Shown piece after piece: positions 1-14,500 of a stretch of DNA of 64,000 nucleotides. Source of the stretch: Manis javanica (Eukaryota; Chordata; Mammalia; Pholidota; Manidae); assembly GCF_040802235.1 (NCBI RefSeq), contig NC_133170.1:4417001-4481000 (forward strand), read 5' to 3'. The translations under genes and the position numbers were made by a program. Within the stretch, counting starts at the first letter, position 1; each line of letters starts with the position of its first letter. The notes below the pieces were generated by a model. The model saw nothing but the letters and a program-made list of their open reading frames with translations, did no database searches and was not told the origin of the DNA.

Positions 1-170
1 TGTGTTAGAAGACCTCGCCCCACTGAAGGCTAATCTAAGTGCCCCGAGCACATTTTATGGCAGGCTAGGCTAGGCTATGATGCTCGGTAGGTTAGGCGTA
101 CGAAATGCACTCCCGACTTACAGTGGGTTTACATGGACGTAACCTCATCATGAGATGAGGAAGGTCTGCA
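1..170. mobile_element. Tigger-like DNA transposon fragment
   Basis: The sequence around ggctaggctaggctatgat and the following ggtaggttaggcg and cgacttacagtgggttta resemble a common mammalian pogo/Tigger-class repeat. Cut by the window edge; family not certain. Confidence 0.5.
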
Positions 171-439
171 TGTTGAAAAACGAGTTATCAATCTAACATT
201 GGGAAAGGGAGAAAGGACAGGACAAAACTCAGAAATAAGTGGAAGTGATACACACATTCTAAAATACTGCCAAAATCTGAAAAACTCACACGTTTTAAAG
301 ACATGCAGGATATCACACATTAAGCTATGGTGAGAAGTTGGTTGTTTTGCTTGGTCACATCAGAAATTTTAATAATCCCTCCAAAAGTGGCTAAATTCTA
401 ACTAAGGAGATACTTTAAAAGATCGACATTTTTCTAGAC

Positions 440-641
440 CAGCAGTTCTCACACTTTAGTTCTATCAGAATCACTTGGGGAGTTGCGGGTGGGAAAGGCG
501 GGGCTGTTAAAACACACTTTGTGGGGTCCCAGCTCCAGAGTTCATGATTCAGCAGGGCTGTATGGGGGCCCTAGAATTTACAACTTCAGTAAGTCCCCAG
601 GCAAGATGACTGGTCCAGGGACCGCACTTTAAGAACCACTG
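440..641 (+). mobile_element. MER5A-type hAT element
   Basis: Starts cagcagttctcacacttta and ends ctttaagaaccactg, which are inverted ends. Internal blocks (atcagaatcacttgggga, gttaaaacacac, gattcagcagg, tggtccagggacc) match the MER5A pattern. Full length at about 200 bp. Confidence 0.85.
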
Positions 642-929
642 TCCTGAACATTAACTCAGCTTTTGACTTTTGACTAGAAAGTTGAGAATAGAAATTTCAT
701 CAAATACTAGACATAGGGAAAGAAATGACATCATGGAGTCACTTTAGAACTAGTTTACGTCACACTTTACCCATCTCATTTACCAGCTATCTACATAATA
801 TTTTTTACCTCTACCACTCCATTTTAGCAATAAATTATCTTCTTTAAAAGGCCAATAACAATATACAACTGCCTTCAGGCCTTCGGGTCAATAGTCACCT
901 TCCTGGCTGTCTAGTCATGCTTTCAATTC

Positions 930-1145
930 CTCTGACCCCCTAACATAAATCCTCTTGCTCTGCTTCATTTTACTTCTTAGCTACCTCAGATATCATATAT
1001 TTTTTTAGCTTTATTATCTTCCCCACTAGAGTTTGAGCTCCATGAGCCGGGGAGTACTCCATTTAACAGGCATATCCCAACTGCCTAGGACACTGTCAAG
1101 TACATAGGGGGAGCTCATAAATATTAACTGAATTAGTTAATTAAA
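930..1145 (+). repeat. L2 LINE 3' end
   Basis: L2-type 3' sequence: cccactagagtttgagctcc, then a variant of the cctaggacactgtc...acatag motif, ending in taaatattaactgaatta. Old and diverged. Confidence 0.7.
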
Positions 1146-2009
1146 TGAGGAAAATGTCACACATGATGTGTGAGTCTTGGCCTGGGTACCACCAAGGCAG
1201 CACCCAATTCTTCTGGCTGCCAATCCAGTCATTGTTCTGGAAAATCCATCCCTACACACCCAGCGTTCGTAAGAGTCTTTCAATTAGCAGTCGCCCACAA
1301 AGGTTGGTGAACAAGCTGATTAGGTTAATACCCTCCTAAGGCAGAACTCTGAGGACAACAGAAAATGGATCAAGAACAAAGAAATAAGGAAACGGAAAGA
1401 GCAGAGATTCTGAAGAAAGCAATGAAGGATGACTCCAAATATAACTAATCCTCAGACACCATAATAAGAAGCTGCCCAAGTCTCACAAAATCATGGTGGT
1501 TTCATTGGCATGCCAAAGATTTCCAAGGGATTGAGAATTACAGAACAAACACAATGTTTGTACATGGTACAGGCTGGTCTCCTCTCCTAAGTGCCCCACA
1601 CAAAAGCAGTCAAGTCCAGTCCTCATTTCCAGTAGCGAGATTCCTATGCAGGTATCTGTGCAGCAGAAGATGGGGACTTGAGACAAGCAATTGCTTTTCC
1701 CACCGCCCCTGCTCGGATTCACTATCCCAAGGACAATCTCTGTCCATCTCTAAGGTCCGTTGTCCGTGCAAACCTTTTATTAAACTGCCATCCGAGAGGC
1801 AGAGTGAGAAAGGAGGAAAAGGAAGAAGAGATGATTCCTCCCTTGATTTGACTTGAATAACAGCATAAAGAAATATGCACGTGATGGTTTTTAAATGCAT
1901 AGATTTTAAATGGTAACTACCTCCTCACCCATTGCATTTCTAGAAAGTCTCCCTAAGAAAATAACAGGAACAGGGTATAAAGGAAAATGGGAAAAAGTGA
2001 CCATTTGGT

Positions 2010-2310
2010 GTTTATTATAGGTACCAAAAAAAAAAAATCTCACTGGACACAAACTAAAAAGTTCATTATCAAGAAATCGGTTCATAAAATTGAACATAGG
2101 CGTACACTGGGAAGCTATACAGCCACTAAAAATGATAATGTGAGAATTTACATTTATCAATGCAAAAAAATTTATAAAATTTGGCTTTAAAAGAGTAAAA
2201 CATGATCCCATTTCTGCAAAAAATAGAAAATACATTGTATATGTTATGTGTGAGTAGATACATAGACGTCCAGAAGATAAACGCCAAAATGTTTTAATTT
2301 CTTCTTTATC
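2010..2310 (+). repeat. L1 3' region relic
   Basis: Pattern typical of decayed L1 3' ends: ctatacagccactaaaaatg, then catgatcccatttctgc and gataaacgccaaaatgttt. It lies just downstream of exon 11 within intron 11. Confidence 0.6.
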
Positions 2311-2436
2311 CTTCCATATATATATATATGTATAATCAGATATACATATACATGTTTGAATGTTTTACAGTGTATTGCTTTTAGTAAAAAAAAAAACTGT
2401 GTTTCCTTTTATTAAAAAATGCGGCGCACCTCTTAC

Positions 2437-2543
2437 CGTTCTGTTCCAGGAGAGTGGACAACGCGTTTGCGGATGCCTGGAAGACCTCTATGGACGAGGA
2501 GTGCATCAGCATAGACAGCATCACTTCCCTATGAGCTGGGAAC
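2437..2543 (-). CDS. LRRK2: LRRK2 exon 11 (last exon in the window)
   Basis: A 107-nt exon, acceptor CTGCGGAAG|GTTCC and donor CAGAACG|GTAAGA. It encodes (Q)FPAHREVMLSMLMHSSS, IEVFQASANALSTLLEQN and the first base of the next codon. Human has His where the split codon here gives Gln. R398 and L402 correspond to human R399 and L403 of the reported Rab29 site. The acceptor has only a weak pyrimidine tract. The next exon (human VNFRKILLSKG) was not found to the left. Confidence 0.95.
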
Positions 2544-5500
2544 CTTCCGCAGAGACAGTCACAAAATTAGTGCCTATTGTTTTAATAATTCGCACTTATC
2601 ATTGTCTAACCTCTAACAAATAAGGGCATATAAACAACATTTTATCCCACCTCCACATACAAAAATGAATTCTCATTACACAGTTTTACATTTAAAAGTT
2701 AGAGTTAAATCCATTAAATAATAATATTAGTATTTCCCTGTTTCTTCAAAGTTGATACACAGATAAGGAGGAAAAAATACAGCAACTATAGAAAGAGGTG
2801 CTAAGAGTAAAAAGAAGATAATGGGAGGAAGAAAGAAAAATAAAAATATGTAAAGAATTCACATGAGTTTTTAAAATTTACAGCTTCAGTTTATTTTCTT
2901 TTATTAATGTATTTCTTTTAAATCTCTCCTGTGGATACTGAGGAATCGGTGTGCTATGAACTGAAATTTATAAACTGTAATTAAATCCACCTAACTCTGA
3001 TCTCTTAAAAAGATTGTTCAAAGTGGATTAGAACACTGGCTTAACATATAATTTTCAAAAGATTGCTATTTCCTTTCAGAATGGAGGAATTTAATTAAAT
3101 AGCATATGTGTCATGAATTCCCTTCTGATCGGCAGTGGGTCAGTACACAAACAGGCTGTCAGGATTTGAGATGTAGAATAGTACTCTTTAAATTTCCTTG
3201 ATGTCATTCAAATTTTAACATCCAGAGCAAAAAACACAAATACAAGCAGTTGCTGTAAAACAAAAAGGCTTGTGGCCATGAGGCAAATCTGACATACGTG
3301 AAAACTTCTGCTCATATTTTGCATGTCTGAGAGAGACAGGCTGGTCTAATGATGCTTGAATGACACACCCACAAAGCCTCAAGAACTGCCAGGCAGGAAG
3401 AACCCTCTCAGGGGAAGACAGGCCAACAGTGCCAGTCAGGGGGGCAATCACTAAAGGAGGCTTCCTAGCACATTTAATTCCTGGTACTGACAACCTGCTA
3501 GCTAGTCCCCACAACAGAAAAGGTCACAGTGGCTCTGTAATTTCTATCACCTAAGATAATTCAATATGGCATTTTTAAAAGACGGGCGAAAAATGCAAAG
3601 GTTTTTCGTTTTCTCGAACATTCCTAGTTTACTGAATGACTCTCGATTCCAAATCTCTCAGTAATAACTCAAACACACCACCTGTTACTGACTACTGAAC
3701 AACATCTTATATATCCACTACTGTTTTATGTCAACACTTAAAACATATATGACCATAACGAAAATATGTCTAACAATAAAAGTTGCGGTTATGGTATTTT
3801 GTATTTTATATAAAAATATAAGTGAAATTCTCTATCATATAAAATCAGAACTACTGACTGGCCATCTTCATCTCCAATCTTCTCGTGTAAACCTTTCTGG
3901 TACATCAGGAGATTGTTCAGAGCCCAGCACGCAGCCTCCTGGGTTAGGGGAGGGGGGGAAAAAAAGAAACCTGTCAAAACATAAATCACTGAACAAACAC
4001 GATTTCAAATAAATCTGATATTTACGAGAGGGTCCAACCTGCACGTGCCTGTTTTTTCTGTGCCATGTTAGCGCTTTGTAACACGCTTCCAGCCAAAACA
4101 ATTTATCCTCTTCTTCCTCGTCATTCTGATTCTCACTCTTCTCCTCTAAGTCTTGATTCAAGAAAATGGTCTCAGCTTGAAAAAAATATAAACATATGAT
4201 TTACCATGTAAATAACCAATTTCAAGTCCATATTTTGAAACATTATCAGCAGAGTGATGTATTCTTTCATAATGGCCTTGGTTAATTGCAAAGACCTTTT
4301 AATACGTTACACACCTCAGAGGAGTGCCATCCCACCTGGCTGAATAACTGAATGGGGAAGAAATTTCCAAACAAAACCAACAGGTTAAGAGAAGACAAAT
4401 TGAGGAGATTAGGTGCCCAGTGACAAAGCTAAGTATGTATTTCCTGATGTACAAATTGGGAAGGGTGCACTTAATCACAACTATTAGTTCCCCTGAAAGT
4501 GTCCTCGACTGGAAAATGAATTACGTGGGACAGAAAAGGCATTTAGTGCTTCCTTCTCTGCATGTGACTTCTTTGTTACAATGTTCACATTCAAGATCAA
4601 AGGCACCCTCTGCAACATCTTTTCTGTCTTGGCAGAGAGCAACTGCACTAGTGGCGGCGAAGATTTAATCATATGGGGCCCTGCTGAACAGTGTGTTGTA
4701 TACTTGAAACTAATATAAGATGGCATAACAACTATACTTCAACTAAAGAAGATTAAAAAATAAATAATATTTAAAAAATAAAAGACCAAAGGCACCCACA
4801 AGAATTTCCATTTTAGTAGAGCCACTTACTGAGGAGTGCTAAACAGCTGAGGGCTGCGATCTGTAACGTGGCATTCTTCGGATACCGTTGTACGGCGGTC
4901 ACCACAAACTCATGCACCTCATTTAATACCAGGATATTGAAAAAATTACCTGAAAGTGAAGGAAGATGTTAGCTGAATTCCTGGAATTTAAATCACTTGT
5001 AATTATGTAACAGTAGTTCAACCAATAAATTTGAGTAGTTAGGAATATTTTAATGGCATTAAAACATATATTTACTTTAATCAAAATAGCTTAATATGGT
5101 TGTGTAAAGTTTTACAGATTTATTTCATGCAGTCATTCGATTATCTTACTTAGACAATGGAACGGACTGAGCAAAAATGATGTGTTTGGGATATATTAAC
5201 TTTGTGTTCCCTGGCTGCCTCTAATGGCGTCCTCAAGTGAAACACTGATACACATGGCATGACAATTATCATCGGACAAAACAGCTTAACTTTCTTGCCT
5301 TCAGAAAAATGAAAAAAGACCCTCCCTTGTCATCAAATGCTTTTGCTGAAACGCTCTTCTCTCACTTAAAGGAATGCTGCTCAGAAAAACCCACTGCCCC
5401 ATTTATCACTACTTGATCTTGTCTGCGATGATTTAGAAGAGAAATAAGGGAATATTTTACCACCTCTAACCCAACCCAGGAGGAAGCCCCACACCTTTTT

Positions 5501-8500
5501 ATACTCACTCTTCTGAAACTCAACACATCATCCAAAAATCTAAATCCTTATGAGAAAATAATCTGTAAATGATAATCCAGAAATATGCACCTCCTTCCAT
5601 TTGGCTTGCAACTCACTAAAAGTCACGAGGTTCCTTCTGGATCTAAGAATGAAACTATTATTTAGCTGTAAGTGTTGTTATATAATCCCTGAGACACGAA
5701 GCCAGAACTGGAAAAGATCTTATATCATGGAAAGCCTAAAGTTCACACCAAAAATTAATCAGTGACTTCAAAATCAAAAGGCCGTTTAACAAGGTCTAGC
5801 TCATCCTTTTCAACATCTTATGTTTTTGCTTTTCCCATATTCACCCACTAAGCAGACAAACTCCCCAGCCCTTGGTGGTGTCTAGTCTTAGAGTGTCATT
5901 TCGAAAAGATTCTCCTGTGCTTTTACAAACTTATCTAAACTTGGGTTGTCCCGTTTACCTTCTTTTTTCCTGTTACTCCCCTGTCACTGCCAACAGCTGC
6001 TCTACCACCAAACAGCAGTGTGACTCTGAGCAAATGCCAGTATGACTGACTTTACCTTATTTTCAGACAATGTATGTGAAAATACATAGAAAATTGTATA
6101 AGGCCTTTAAATGCAGTAAGCTCATAAGTAAACTACATAATTTGACAAAATGTTAAGTGCTTATATATTGACTTTGGGTTATTATTTTAATTACGAGGAG
6201 GAAGTTAAAGTTTAACCAGCTTTTCTTGCAGAACAATACAAAACTTATAAATGAGACAGCTTGTATGGTTTATTTGATTTCAACAGCATAAGGCCAAGCA
6301 CCCTTACTGTACCATTATAGGCCAATTTGACAACCAAGCACCATTTCCTCAATGGTGACAGTCAAAGCATTTCTTCCTCTCACTTATTTCAAGGGATGAT
6401 GGTGAACTCACATTTTTAATATAAGTTGTGCAAGTTGGAACTTGACTATGGTAAGTTGTAGAACATGAAAGAGAGAATTCTATTTTAGTGCACTACTCTA
6501 TTAGCTAGACTTTTAAAAAATCTTTTGAATTACATTAAAATGTTCCCATATATAAGCTAGCTTATACAACTGTGTCCTTCATGAAAATATAATGAGCAAA
6601 AATCTCTCCTGATAAAAGGTGTAAATTAGTAAATGGCTATTACGCTTTTAAAAAAAATGCTTTCTTTGGCTTAGGGAAGCAGAAATCTGGGTTTTCAGTT
6701 TGATTTCTCCCCTTACTATATGATCTTGGATAAGACACCAATTTGCTGAAACAGACACACCAATTTGCTGAAACAGATCCTCATATAACTATGGAGATAA
6801 TAACAATATTCCATCTCCCAGGATTGTTTCAAGGATCTAAAACCTTTACATGTATGAAACTACTTAGGAAACTATGAAAGAACTGTGCAAATATTAAGAC
6901 ATTATCATTATATCTCCACAGTTTTGGTCATATGACAAACACTTGATATATGCTTATCAAGGAAAGAAATAAAATGAAGTTGTACATGCAAATGAAAATT
7001 CAATTTCTAAAAATCACATCTTAAGTGATATTACCTGGTAACTTTACTAATGCTGAAATGAATTTCTGAATTACGCAGGAGATATAGTCATAATTCTAGA
7101 AGTTAAAAATCTAAGTTGCTGGCGTAAAATTATGAAAATTAGTTTTTTCAAAAGAATGATGATTTTTCCCACCAAAGTTGTAGTGATCAAAGGCTAAATG
7201 CCTATTCCAATAATCCTGAGTTTGCGCAAAACATTTCTGATAATCCTTTCAGGGAAACGTCATCAGCACCAATCTCCAACAGATAGCAATCCTACTTTGT
7301 CGTTCACCAACTATTCAGCTTTTAGTGCACCGTTCTGCTCACAAAAAAATATTAAGGGAAGCTTCAAGGTGTGTACTCGGGGAGGGGAGGGTTAAGGAGA
7401 AGGAGGCCAAACAAGGAGTTGAGACAAGAACTACGAGCTGAAAACAAATGGACAATCAGAGTAGCCTTGTGGGAAATTATCACTGTGATCCACAGACTAG
7501 CCTTGGACTCTCTCCAAGGTATCAGCATCTCCCACATCAAGCTCAAAAGGGTATTCCGATGTGTTCCCAGGTTAGTCCTGAGCCCTGAGCTCCTGGAAAG
7601 CATCTCTGGAGGAGCCCCTGTAATTTAGGTCCTCAGGATTCTCAGATTTAACTCCAAGAGAAACTCACATGAAGTTCAGAAAACAAGGCTTTGTGACATG
7701 TTGACTATAAGCCTAGAAGCAGTGGGTTTCAACTCCTAAGAACTTCATGTATTGAAATTATCAGATACAGAACACAAGATAGCTATGTATTATGACTAAA
7801 GGAATACAAATAAAAACGGGAAGAGCAAGGGGAGAAAAGGAAAAACAAAAGCAAACAAGAGTAGTTAAACGTTACCTGGGAGATCTGAAAATAAAAAGAG
7901 ATTTTTAGAAATGTATAAAAAATCAAATAAATGACCAAGTTAAATTTATCCCAAGACTGCAATACAACATTCCATTATTAAACTTGCAAGTGTGATTCTC
8001 CATATTATCAAGATGTTCTTAATATATTCTTTTAAATATTTGATAAATTCAACACTCATTTAAAAATAAAAGCCACATGTAAAAATAAATGCAAACAAGG
8101 AACAGAGGGAAACTTCTTAACTTGATAAAAACTATGTGTCAGAAAACAAGATTAAAACAACAAAAATCTTATCACAAGCGCCGTTCTGGATGGGAGAACA
8201 CTACAGCATTCTCTTCAGAGTCAAGAACAAGATAAGAAAGCCTTTATTAATAATTCGATTCTATTTAAGAATGTACTGATAATTTTGGGCCATGCACAAA
8301 GACAAGGAAGTGAAATGATGTTTATAAAGAGAAGAAAGGAAGAACTCAAAATGTCATTATTCACAAATTAAAATAATTACTACATAAAAACACCTGAGAG
8401 CATTTATACGTAAATTGTTAGAATTAATAAAAGAGTTTAGAAAGGTAGGTAAAATCCATATACCAAAAAATCATTCACATTTCTTTATGCCTATACGGTT

Positions 8501-11500
8501 CAAAACTACAACTGTAAAAGAGATAGTTATAATAATTAAAAAACAAGATATCTAGAAATAACTAACAAGATGTGCAAGACTTGTATGGAAGAAATTATAA
8601 AGAAAAGTTGCCAGTTCTTCTTGAATTTATCCAGATACTTCGAAATTCCAGTCAAAATCTCAATGAAGTTTTCCAAGGAACTGGAAAATTTTAATTATAA
8701 AATTTATATGGGGTAGTAAAGGTCCAAGAAAAAAGTCAAACTGTACCCAAGTAAAGAAGAATGTATAGTGATAGAATATTAGCTTTGCAGGTATCAAGAC
8801 TTACAGAGCTACAGTAATTTAAACAATATATTGGATCCGGATGAATCAAAATAACCAATGCCACAAAAAACAATAAAAACAGGAACCTATATTTAATAAT
8901 ATATGTAATGTATGTTATAGACGTGTAATACATATATATTATATATATTCAGTGTATCATACCACTGGGAAATGGATGAACCATATAAGAAAGTATGCTT
9001 TCCATATTATAAAAAAGGGAATTGAATTCCTACTTACAGAAAATGATTCAAGACAGATTACAATGCTTTAATCCTTAAATTACAAAGATTTTGGATAACA
9101 TATATTTATTATCTTAAGGAAAGATTTCCTAAGGTATATTTAAAAGGGGTAAAGCTCAAAGCAACTGATTATTAAACTAAATTACAAAGTCGCCTTAAAG
9201 ATGACGAAAGGACAGGTCACCAATCAGGGGAAGATGGTCTCAGTACATACAACCAACTACCAAAAAATTATTACCTAGAACTATGAATCAATTTTTAAAA
9301 GGAACGACTATACTATGAAAAAATAGATGAAGACAAATCAGGTATTTTGCTAAGGAGAGAACACCAATAGCAGAGAAATACTTAAAAAGATATGCACCCC
9401 CATTTATATTTTAGCAGCATCATAGATGGTAGTAGCATAAAATAAGAAATAAACCAAATGCCCACTGATAGGAGAATGGAAATAAATTGTGCTATCTCCA
9501 TATAATAGAATACTACATTCAAGTATATGCAAAAATATTTGAGTCTTAAAAACATAATGTTAATTTTTTTAAATTGCAGAAGACAACATCCACCATGATT
9601 TCATTTTTATTAAGCAGCATTAACTATTTTGTTTAGGGAGATATGTGAATATAGTAAAATAGTATTTAGAAAGCAAATGATTTATCAGCACAAAATTCTG
9701 GATAGTGTTAACCTCTGTAAAATATCAGGGGAAAGACGTAGCCCAGAATAACTTTACAGCACTGGCACTATGCTAATATCTAAGTTGGGTAGGAGCTTTT
9801 CTGCATTGCACTTCACATTTTCTGCTGTATTCTTCTGTATGCATCATCCATTTACATAATTATACTTTAAATGCAGCACTGACAGTAAGATTTCTCTTAC
9901 ATTACACATATCTACTGTTGCCACTCCTTTTAAAATTTCATCCAAGCAGGGCAGAACAGTTTGCTACAATATTTCCATCCAATGAATGTCAAGATGCTAT
10001 TTATTCATCAACGTACAACATACATATGATGTATACACTTGCAGAGACTGCAATAATAAATTAACCAAGAATTATAACTCACCTAATGTAAGCCTGTGGA
10101 GCAAGCAGCAACTCACTTCTTGAATTTTTTCATGAATAGGGAATGCTTCCATGACTTCTACCACAATATTGTAACACCTGACATTGCCGCTCATGAGGAC
10201 TTCAACATTATTGCCTAAATTTAAAGAAATCATAATTACCAATAAGGTAAGTATGCATACAAAGCCATCTTACATAGATTACAACGATCTGGCAGATGGC
10301 CATGTTTCCAAATTTAAGTATCAGGTTTTGTCAAATAGCTATAAAAAACACTATGTTGTTCATTGCTAATTAACAGGACTTAGGACTCATCTCTAGTATG
10401 AAGGAAATGTTGCTTTATTCCAGTTTCTTGGCTTAAAAACTTTTTAAAAGGGGGAACTTGGGAGTGCCTTTGTAGAAGTCTAAAACGTAATGTGTGAATC
10501 ATAAATTCCACATAAATTAACGTGGGACCTGTTTCCCAGTGAGGCGCTGCTCCATTGGATAATGGTTTTACGTTGTTCCTTTTCCCCAAACCAACAGATG
10601 GAAAAGTAAGAGTATGTCACATAACAGAACAGACAGAATCAGATATGATCTATTTCCTGTCCATTCCAGAAGGGCAGAAGATCAGTCAGGGTAAGAGACA
10701 GCAACATCACGCTTCCTAAAGGCTTGGAGACAGACAAGGAAAAGGGGAGGAGAGGCATGATATTAAAATATACGGCTAAGGGGCAAACATAGGTGAACCA
10801 GAAAGGAAGGAAGAATCCTTTGGGGGAGGCAACGAACCAATAGGGAGTATGTGAACCTATGTGGAGAAAACGAATTTCTAAGTCCAAATGAAATGTTCAC
10901 TATTGTTAACAAAAAATGGTGTCTCCAAAGCATTTTTCTATCTTTTGCAGCATAAACTGTTCCCCCCCCCAAAACATTTTTTAATGTTTAAATTCTATTA
11001 AAAAAACATTAAATATAGAAAAACATATCATCATGAAAGGAAATGGCCTCTTAAAACAATTATGTGCTTCTATTCAGAATAGAAGACATAATTTGCTGTA
11101 AGGCTCAAAGGCGAATGTCTTTGTATTAGAATCAGTGTTTAAAACATTTTATTAGTTTTATTTTCAGTTGCAGCTTTCTCTGACCTTTGCATTATGAACC
11201 AACACATTTTCATGGAGTTATGTCAGATGTGGGTAGAAACAATGAGTTTCAAAAACAGCCAGCTCTAAATAAATAAATAAGTGTATAAACATAGCCAAGG
11301 AAAAGCAAAATAAAGAATAGATTCAGTTTGTTGGCATGGATGACTCAGAGAAATTTCAAACTCTGCCCATTCTCTATTATTATTCAGCCCCATCTCCTCT
11401 CAAGTGTTTAATTTCCCATGCATAAGAAAATGATGGATTTATAGCCATCACACACAGAAAAAACAGTTTTTCACAAGGGGATTGAGTTTTCATGCAAGTC

Positions 11501-14500
11501 TCACTTCTGCAGATTTCTCTATGTATATTAATATATTATATATGCAGACATTATACTATGCACATACAAAATACAAATTAAATAATACTGTGAATGTTTG
11601 TAAAACACTTATTACATGTGAGGTACTATTTGGCATTTTTCCCATTATTTAGCCATTTAATCCTCACGTGTGAAGATGAAAATATGAGATGTGCATACCC
11701 TGTACAAACCCACACAGGTACTACGTGAAATACAAAATGCTCATGTGCACTTATAAAACAAAAGTAATCGAATCTGAAGCACTATCTTAACCCATTAGCA
11801 ATCACCTCTAACACACATCAAATTAATTTCTTACTTGCACTTTTTTTGTGGTAAAGGGGTTGGATTTCAAAGCATGCCTAAATGCTAAACCAGAATCACA
11901 TAAAGTTCAAACTCCTTCCTGTGGCTCTTCAGGCCCTTCCAGATCTGATTATGTCTCCAGCCTCATCCACCGACTCTTACCAAGCCCTCCCCCACCTCCA
12001 TGAAATAACACCCAAGTAGACACTCAGGGCTGTGCACGTACATACGCACATGTGCGTAAACCCACCATCTGCTGCACTATGCTTATCTTCTCGGAGGCAC
12101 TGTGCGGTCTTGCTCCAGGATATTCATGCTCACCATGTGCCCTGCCCGGGACAGTGCACGCATTTCCACCTTACCTCACACCTCTCTACCCACACAGGCC
12201 TCCTCCACATTCAGGTCTCTGCTAAAAGATCTTGCCTCACTCTGTTCTCAAAAACCTAAGTACTTCTGCCAACGCCTGCCTTATAATACATTATAATCAC
12301 TTATGTACTTATCTGTAGCCTGCATGGAGCTCTGCAAGGAGGGCAAGAAAAATATTTATATTTTCTGCTCTGGTTTCCCCAGCACCAAGCCCAGAACCAG
12401 CTGCAGTACAGTATCAATAAATATAAATTAATTAAGTGAATAAATAAATGAATGGGTTTAACATGCATAAGTTTCTAAATAATAAAAATATTTTTAAAAC
12501 ACACTCAGAAAAGGAGGTACATTGTAACGTTTCAGATACGAAAAAAAATCATGAATACAGGCTACTTACAAGGAATTGCCAGGGAATGTAAACAGTACAG
12601 GACATGAAGCACAATTTCCTCTTCATCTTTAAAATGTTTTAATGCATTTAGCAATACCATATAGTCTTTATTCTCAACAAATTCTGTCAGCTGCTCATCT
12701 GAAACTAAAAAAGGAAAGACAAAATACTGAAAAAGCTCAAACATGATATAAGAATATAATTACTCAAAAGTGTAACACTCATGATAGTTCAATGAGGCAC
12801 AGTAAATACAATAGAATGTTAATTTAAAAATATATTTCAGCAGAAGACCCTTCCTGAGAATTTTATAACGGAAAAAAAAACCTATTGAGATTAAAATAAT
12901 TGCATGTTGACCTATATTAGGAATTCCGTGTTTTGAAATGTACAAGTGTTAATGACCAGACAGCTCTCAGAAAAACAAAATTATTTATAATTTCATTTGG
13001 GGAGACTAGAGAAAACTGACCAACGACTAAAAATGATGGCCTGTTACTCACTGGAGGTGAACATACCACAGTACTTCAAAAGGAGTGGTTAATGGGACAC
13101 TGTCGAAGGGCGGCTCAGCTAAATGTATTAATTAACTCGAGGGTCAACTTTAGAAAATGACAACTAATTTGACATTGAAATACTCTGTCTCAATGGTTTT
13201 CATTTTAAAAAGATCAGAAATTGTCATCATTAATTTTAATACTTAAAGTCTTTTCATCAAGCCAATGAGTTCCATTCAGAGTCATTTTATTGGGTGATAA
13301 CCTCAAAAGCATGTATAAAACTCTGTTTTTTCTAGCCTGAGAATGGTGGTAACAAAAATGTTAGCAAATGCAACACTCTTCATAATCAACAAGACTTTTT
13401 AGTTCTCCAACTTTTTAATTTATAAACCATGAATGAAATTCATTCCACACAAATAAGCAATATTTGATTTACCTGCACTATTTAGCCTTCACTGACAGCT
13501 CCTACTTCTTAATAAATGGTACAATTTTAGATACACTCTTACTCTCAAAATTATATTCTACTTTCCCCATTATCAACCCTTTTTTCTTATGCAAATATCA
13601 AAATGAATAATCTGACACTTTAAAATACCTGTCTCAAACAGCACACGTAAAGCTTTGCAGCCAAGTTTCTGGACTTCATCATTGGCTGAAAATGTGCGCA
13701 TGGCATCGAAAATTAACAGGAAAATATCACTTTCTTCATCCAATATCAGCAAAGTGATTTTACCTATTTGGAAGAGAACAATATGCCCCGAGTAAATAGC
13801 TGCTTTAACATTTAATGTAGTCATGTTCACATGAGGATTATGAACGGTTTGTAGACTTTTCACCACTTGGCCCAGATGTTGGACCTATCAAGTTCTACGG
13901 TAAATTCCCAGTGCACTTTACTATGACTCTGTGATTCCCAATCAATCCTACATGTATGGTGGCCAAGACCTCTTGTCCTAAACTACTGAGACACACTTCA
14001 TCTGCCTCTTAGACAGCACCACCCAAATATTCCACGGCCACCCCAATTTAGCCTATTCCCTGTCTTCGTTCAACAGTAATGATGCCATCACCCAAGAAAC
14101 ATCTCCCTTGCCCCTCCTCCCTCTCTCTTCTCATTCTCTGCCCAGCCAAAGAACCAACTCAAGACTAAGTCCTTCAAGTCTATCTTCTAAACATCTGGAA
14201 AATTCCTTTTGAACTAAGCCCTTCCATTCCTGTTGTGTTCAGGACCTCGTCACCTCCCGCCCCGAGTGCAAACACAATTGCTTAAAGGCTCAGCTTAACC
14301 CAAATCTCTACCTCATTTAATCCCTGCATTATACTACTAAAAACAAAATGTGATCTTTTAAACCCCTTGCTGAAACCTTTTAAGGCCTCCCATAGTCCTC
14401 AGTCCAAAAACGAGACCCTTCACAAACTGAGTACACGGATCTCACCGGCCCCAGTCCTTCCACACGTCGCCTCAGTTCCAGACATGCAAACCCCTTGCTC

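Larger units (their letters stand above)
1..2436 (-). other. LRRK2: LRRK2 intron 11 (partial)
   Basis: The sequence from the exon 11 donor to the left edge. It contains fragments of Tigger-like, MER5A, L2 and L1 elements. No match to the conserved exon 12 coding sequence was seen, so intron 11 is longer than 2.4 kb. Confidence 0.85.
4950..10082 (-). other. LRRK2: LRRK2 intron 7
   Basis: The longest complete intron here, 5,133 bp. It contains a MIR at about 6660-6910 and a decayed L1 at about 8380-9730. The remaining sequence (4950-6650, 6910-8380) is AT-rich without recognisable features. Confidence 0.9.
10215..12569 (-). other. LRRK2: LRRK2 intron 6
   Basis: A 2,355-bp intron. It holds a partial inverted MIR (about 11600-11715) and a long L2 3' copy (about 11885-12455). 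The part next to exon 7 has no recognised element. Confidence 0.9.

Noticed and set aside
1-2436. LRRK2 exon 12
   Set aside because: Looked for the reverse complement of the conserved coding text after residue 428 and found no match.
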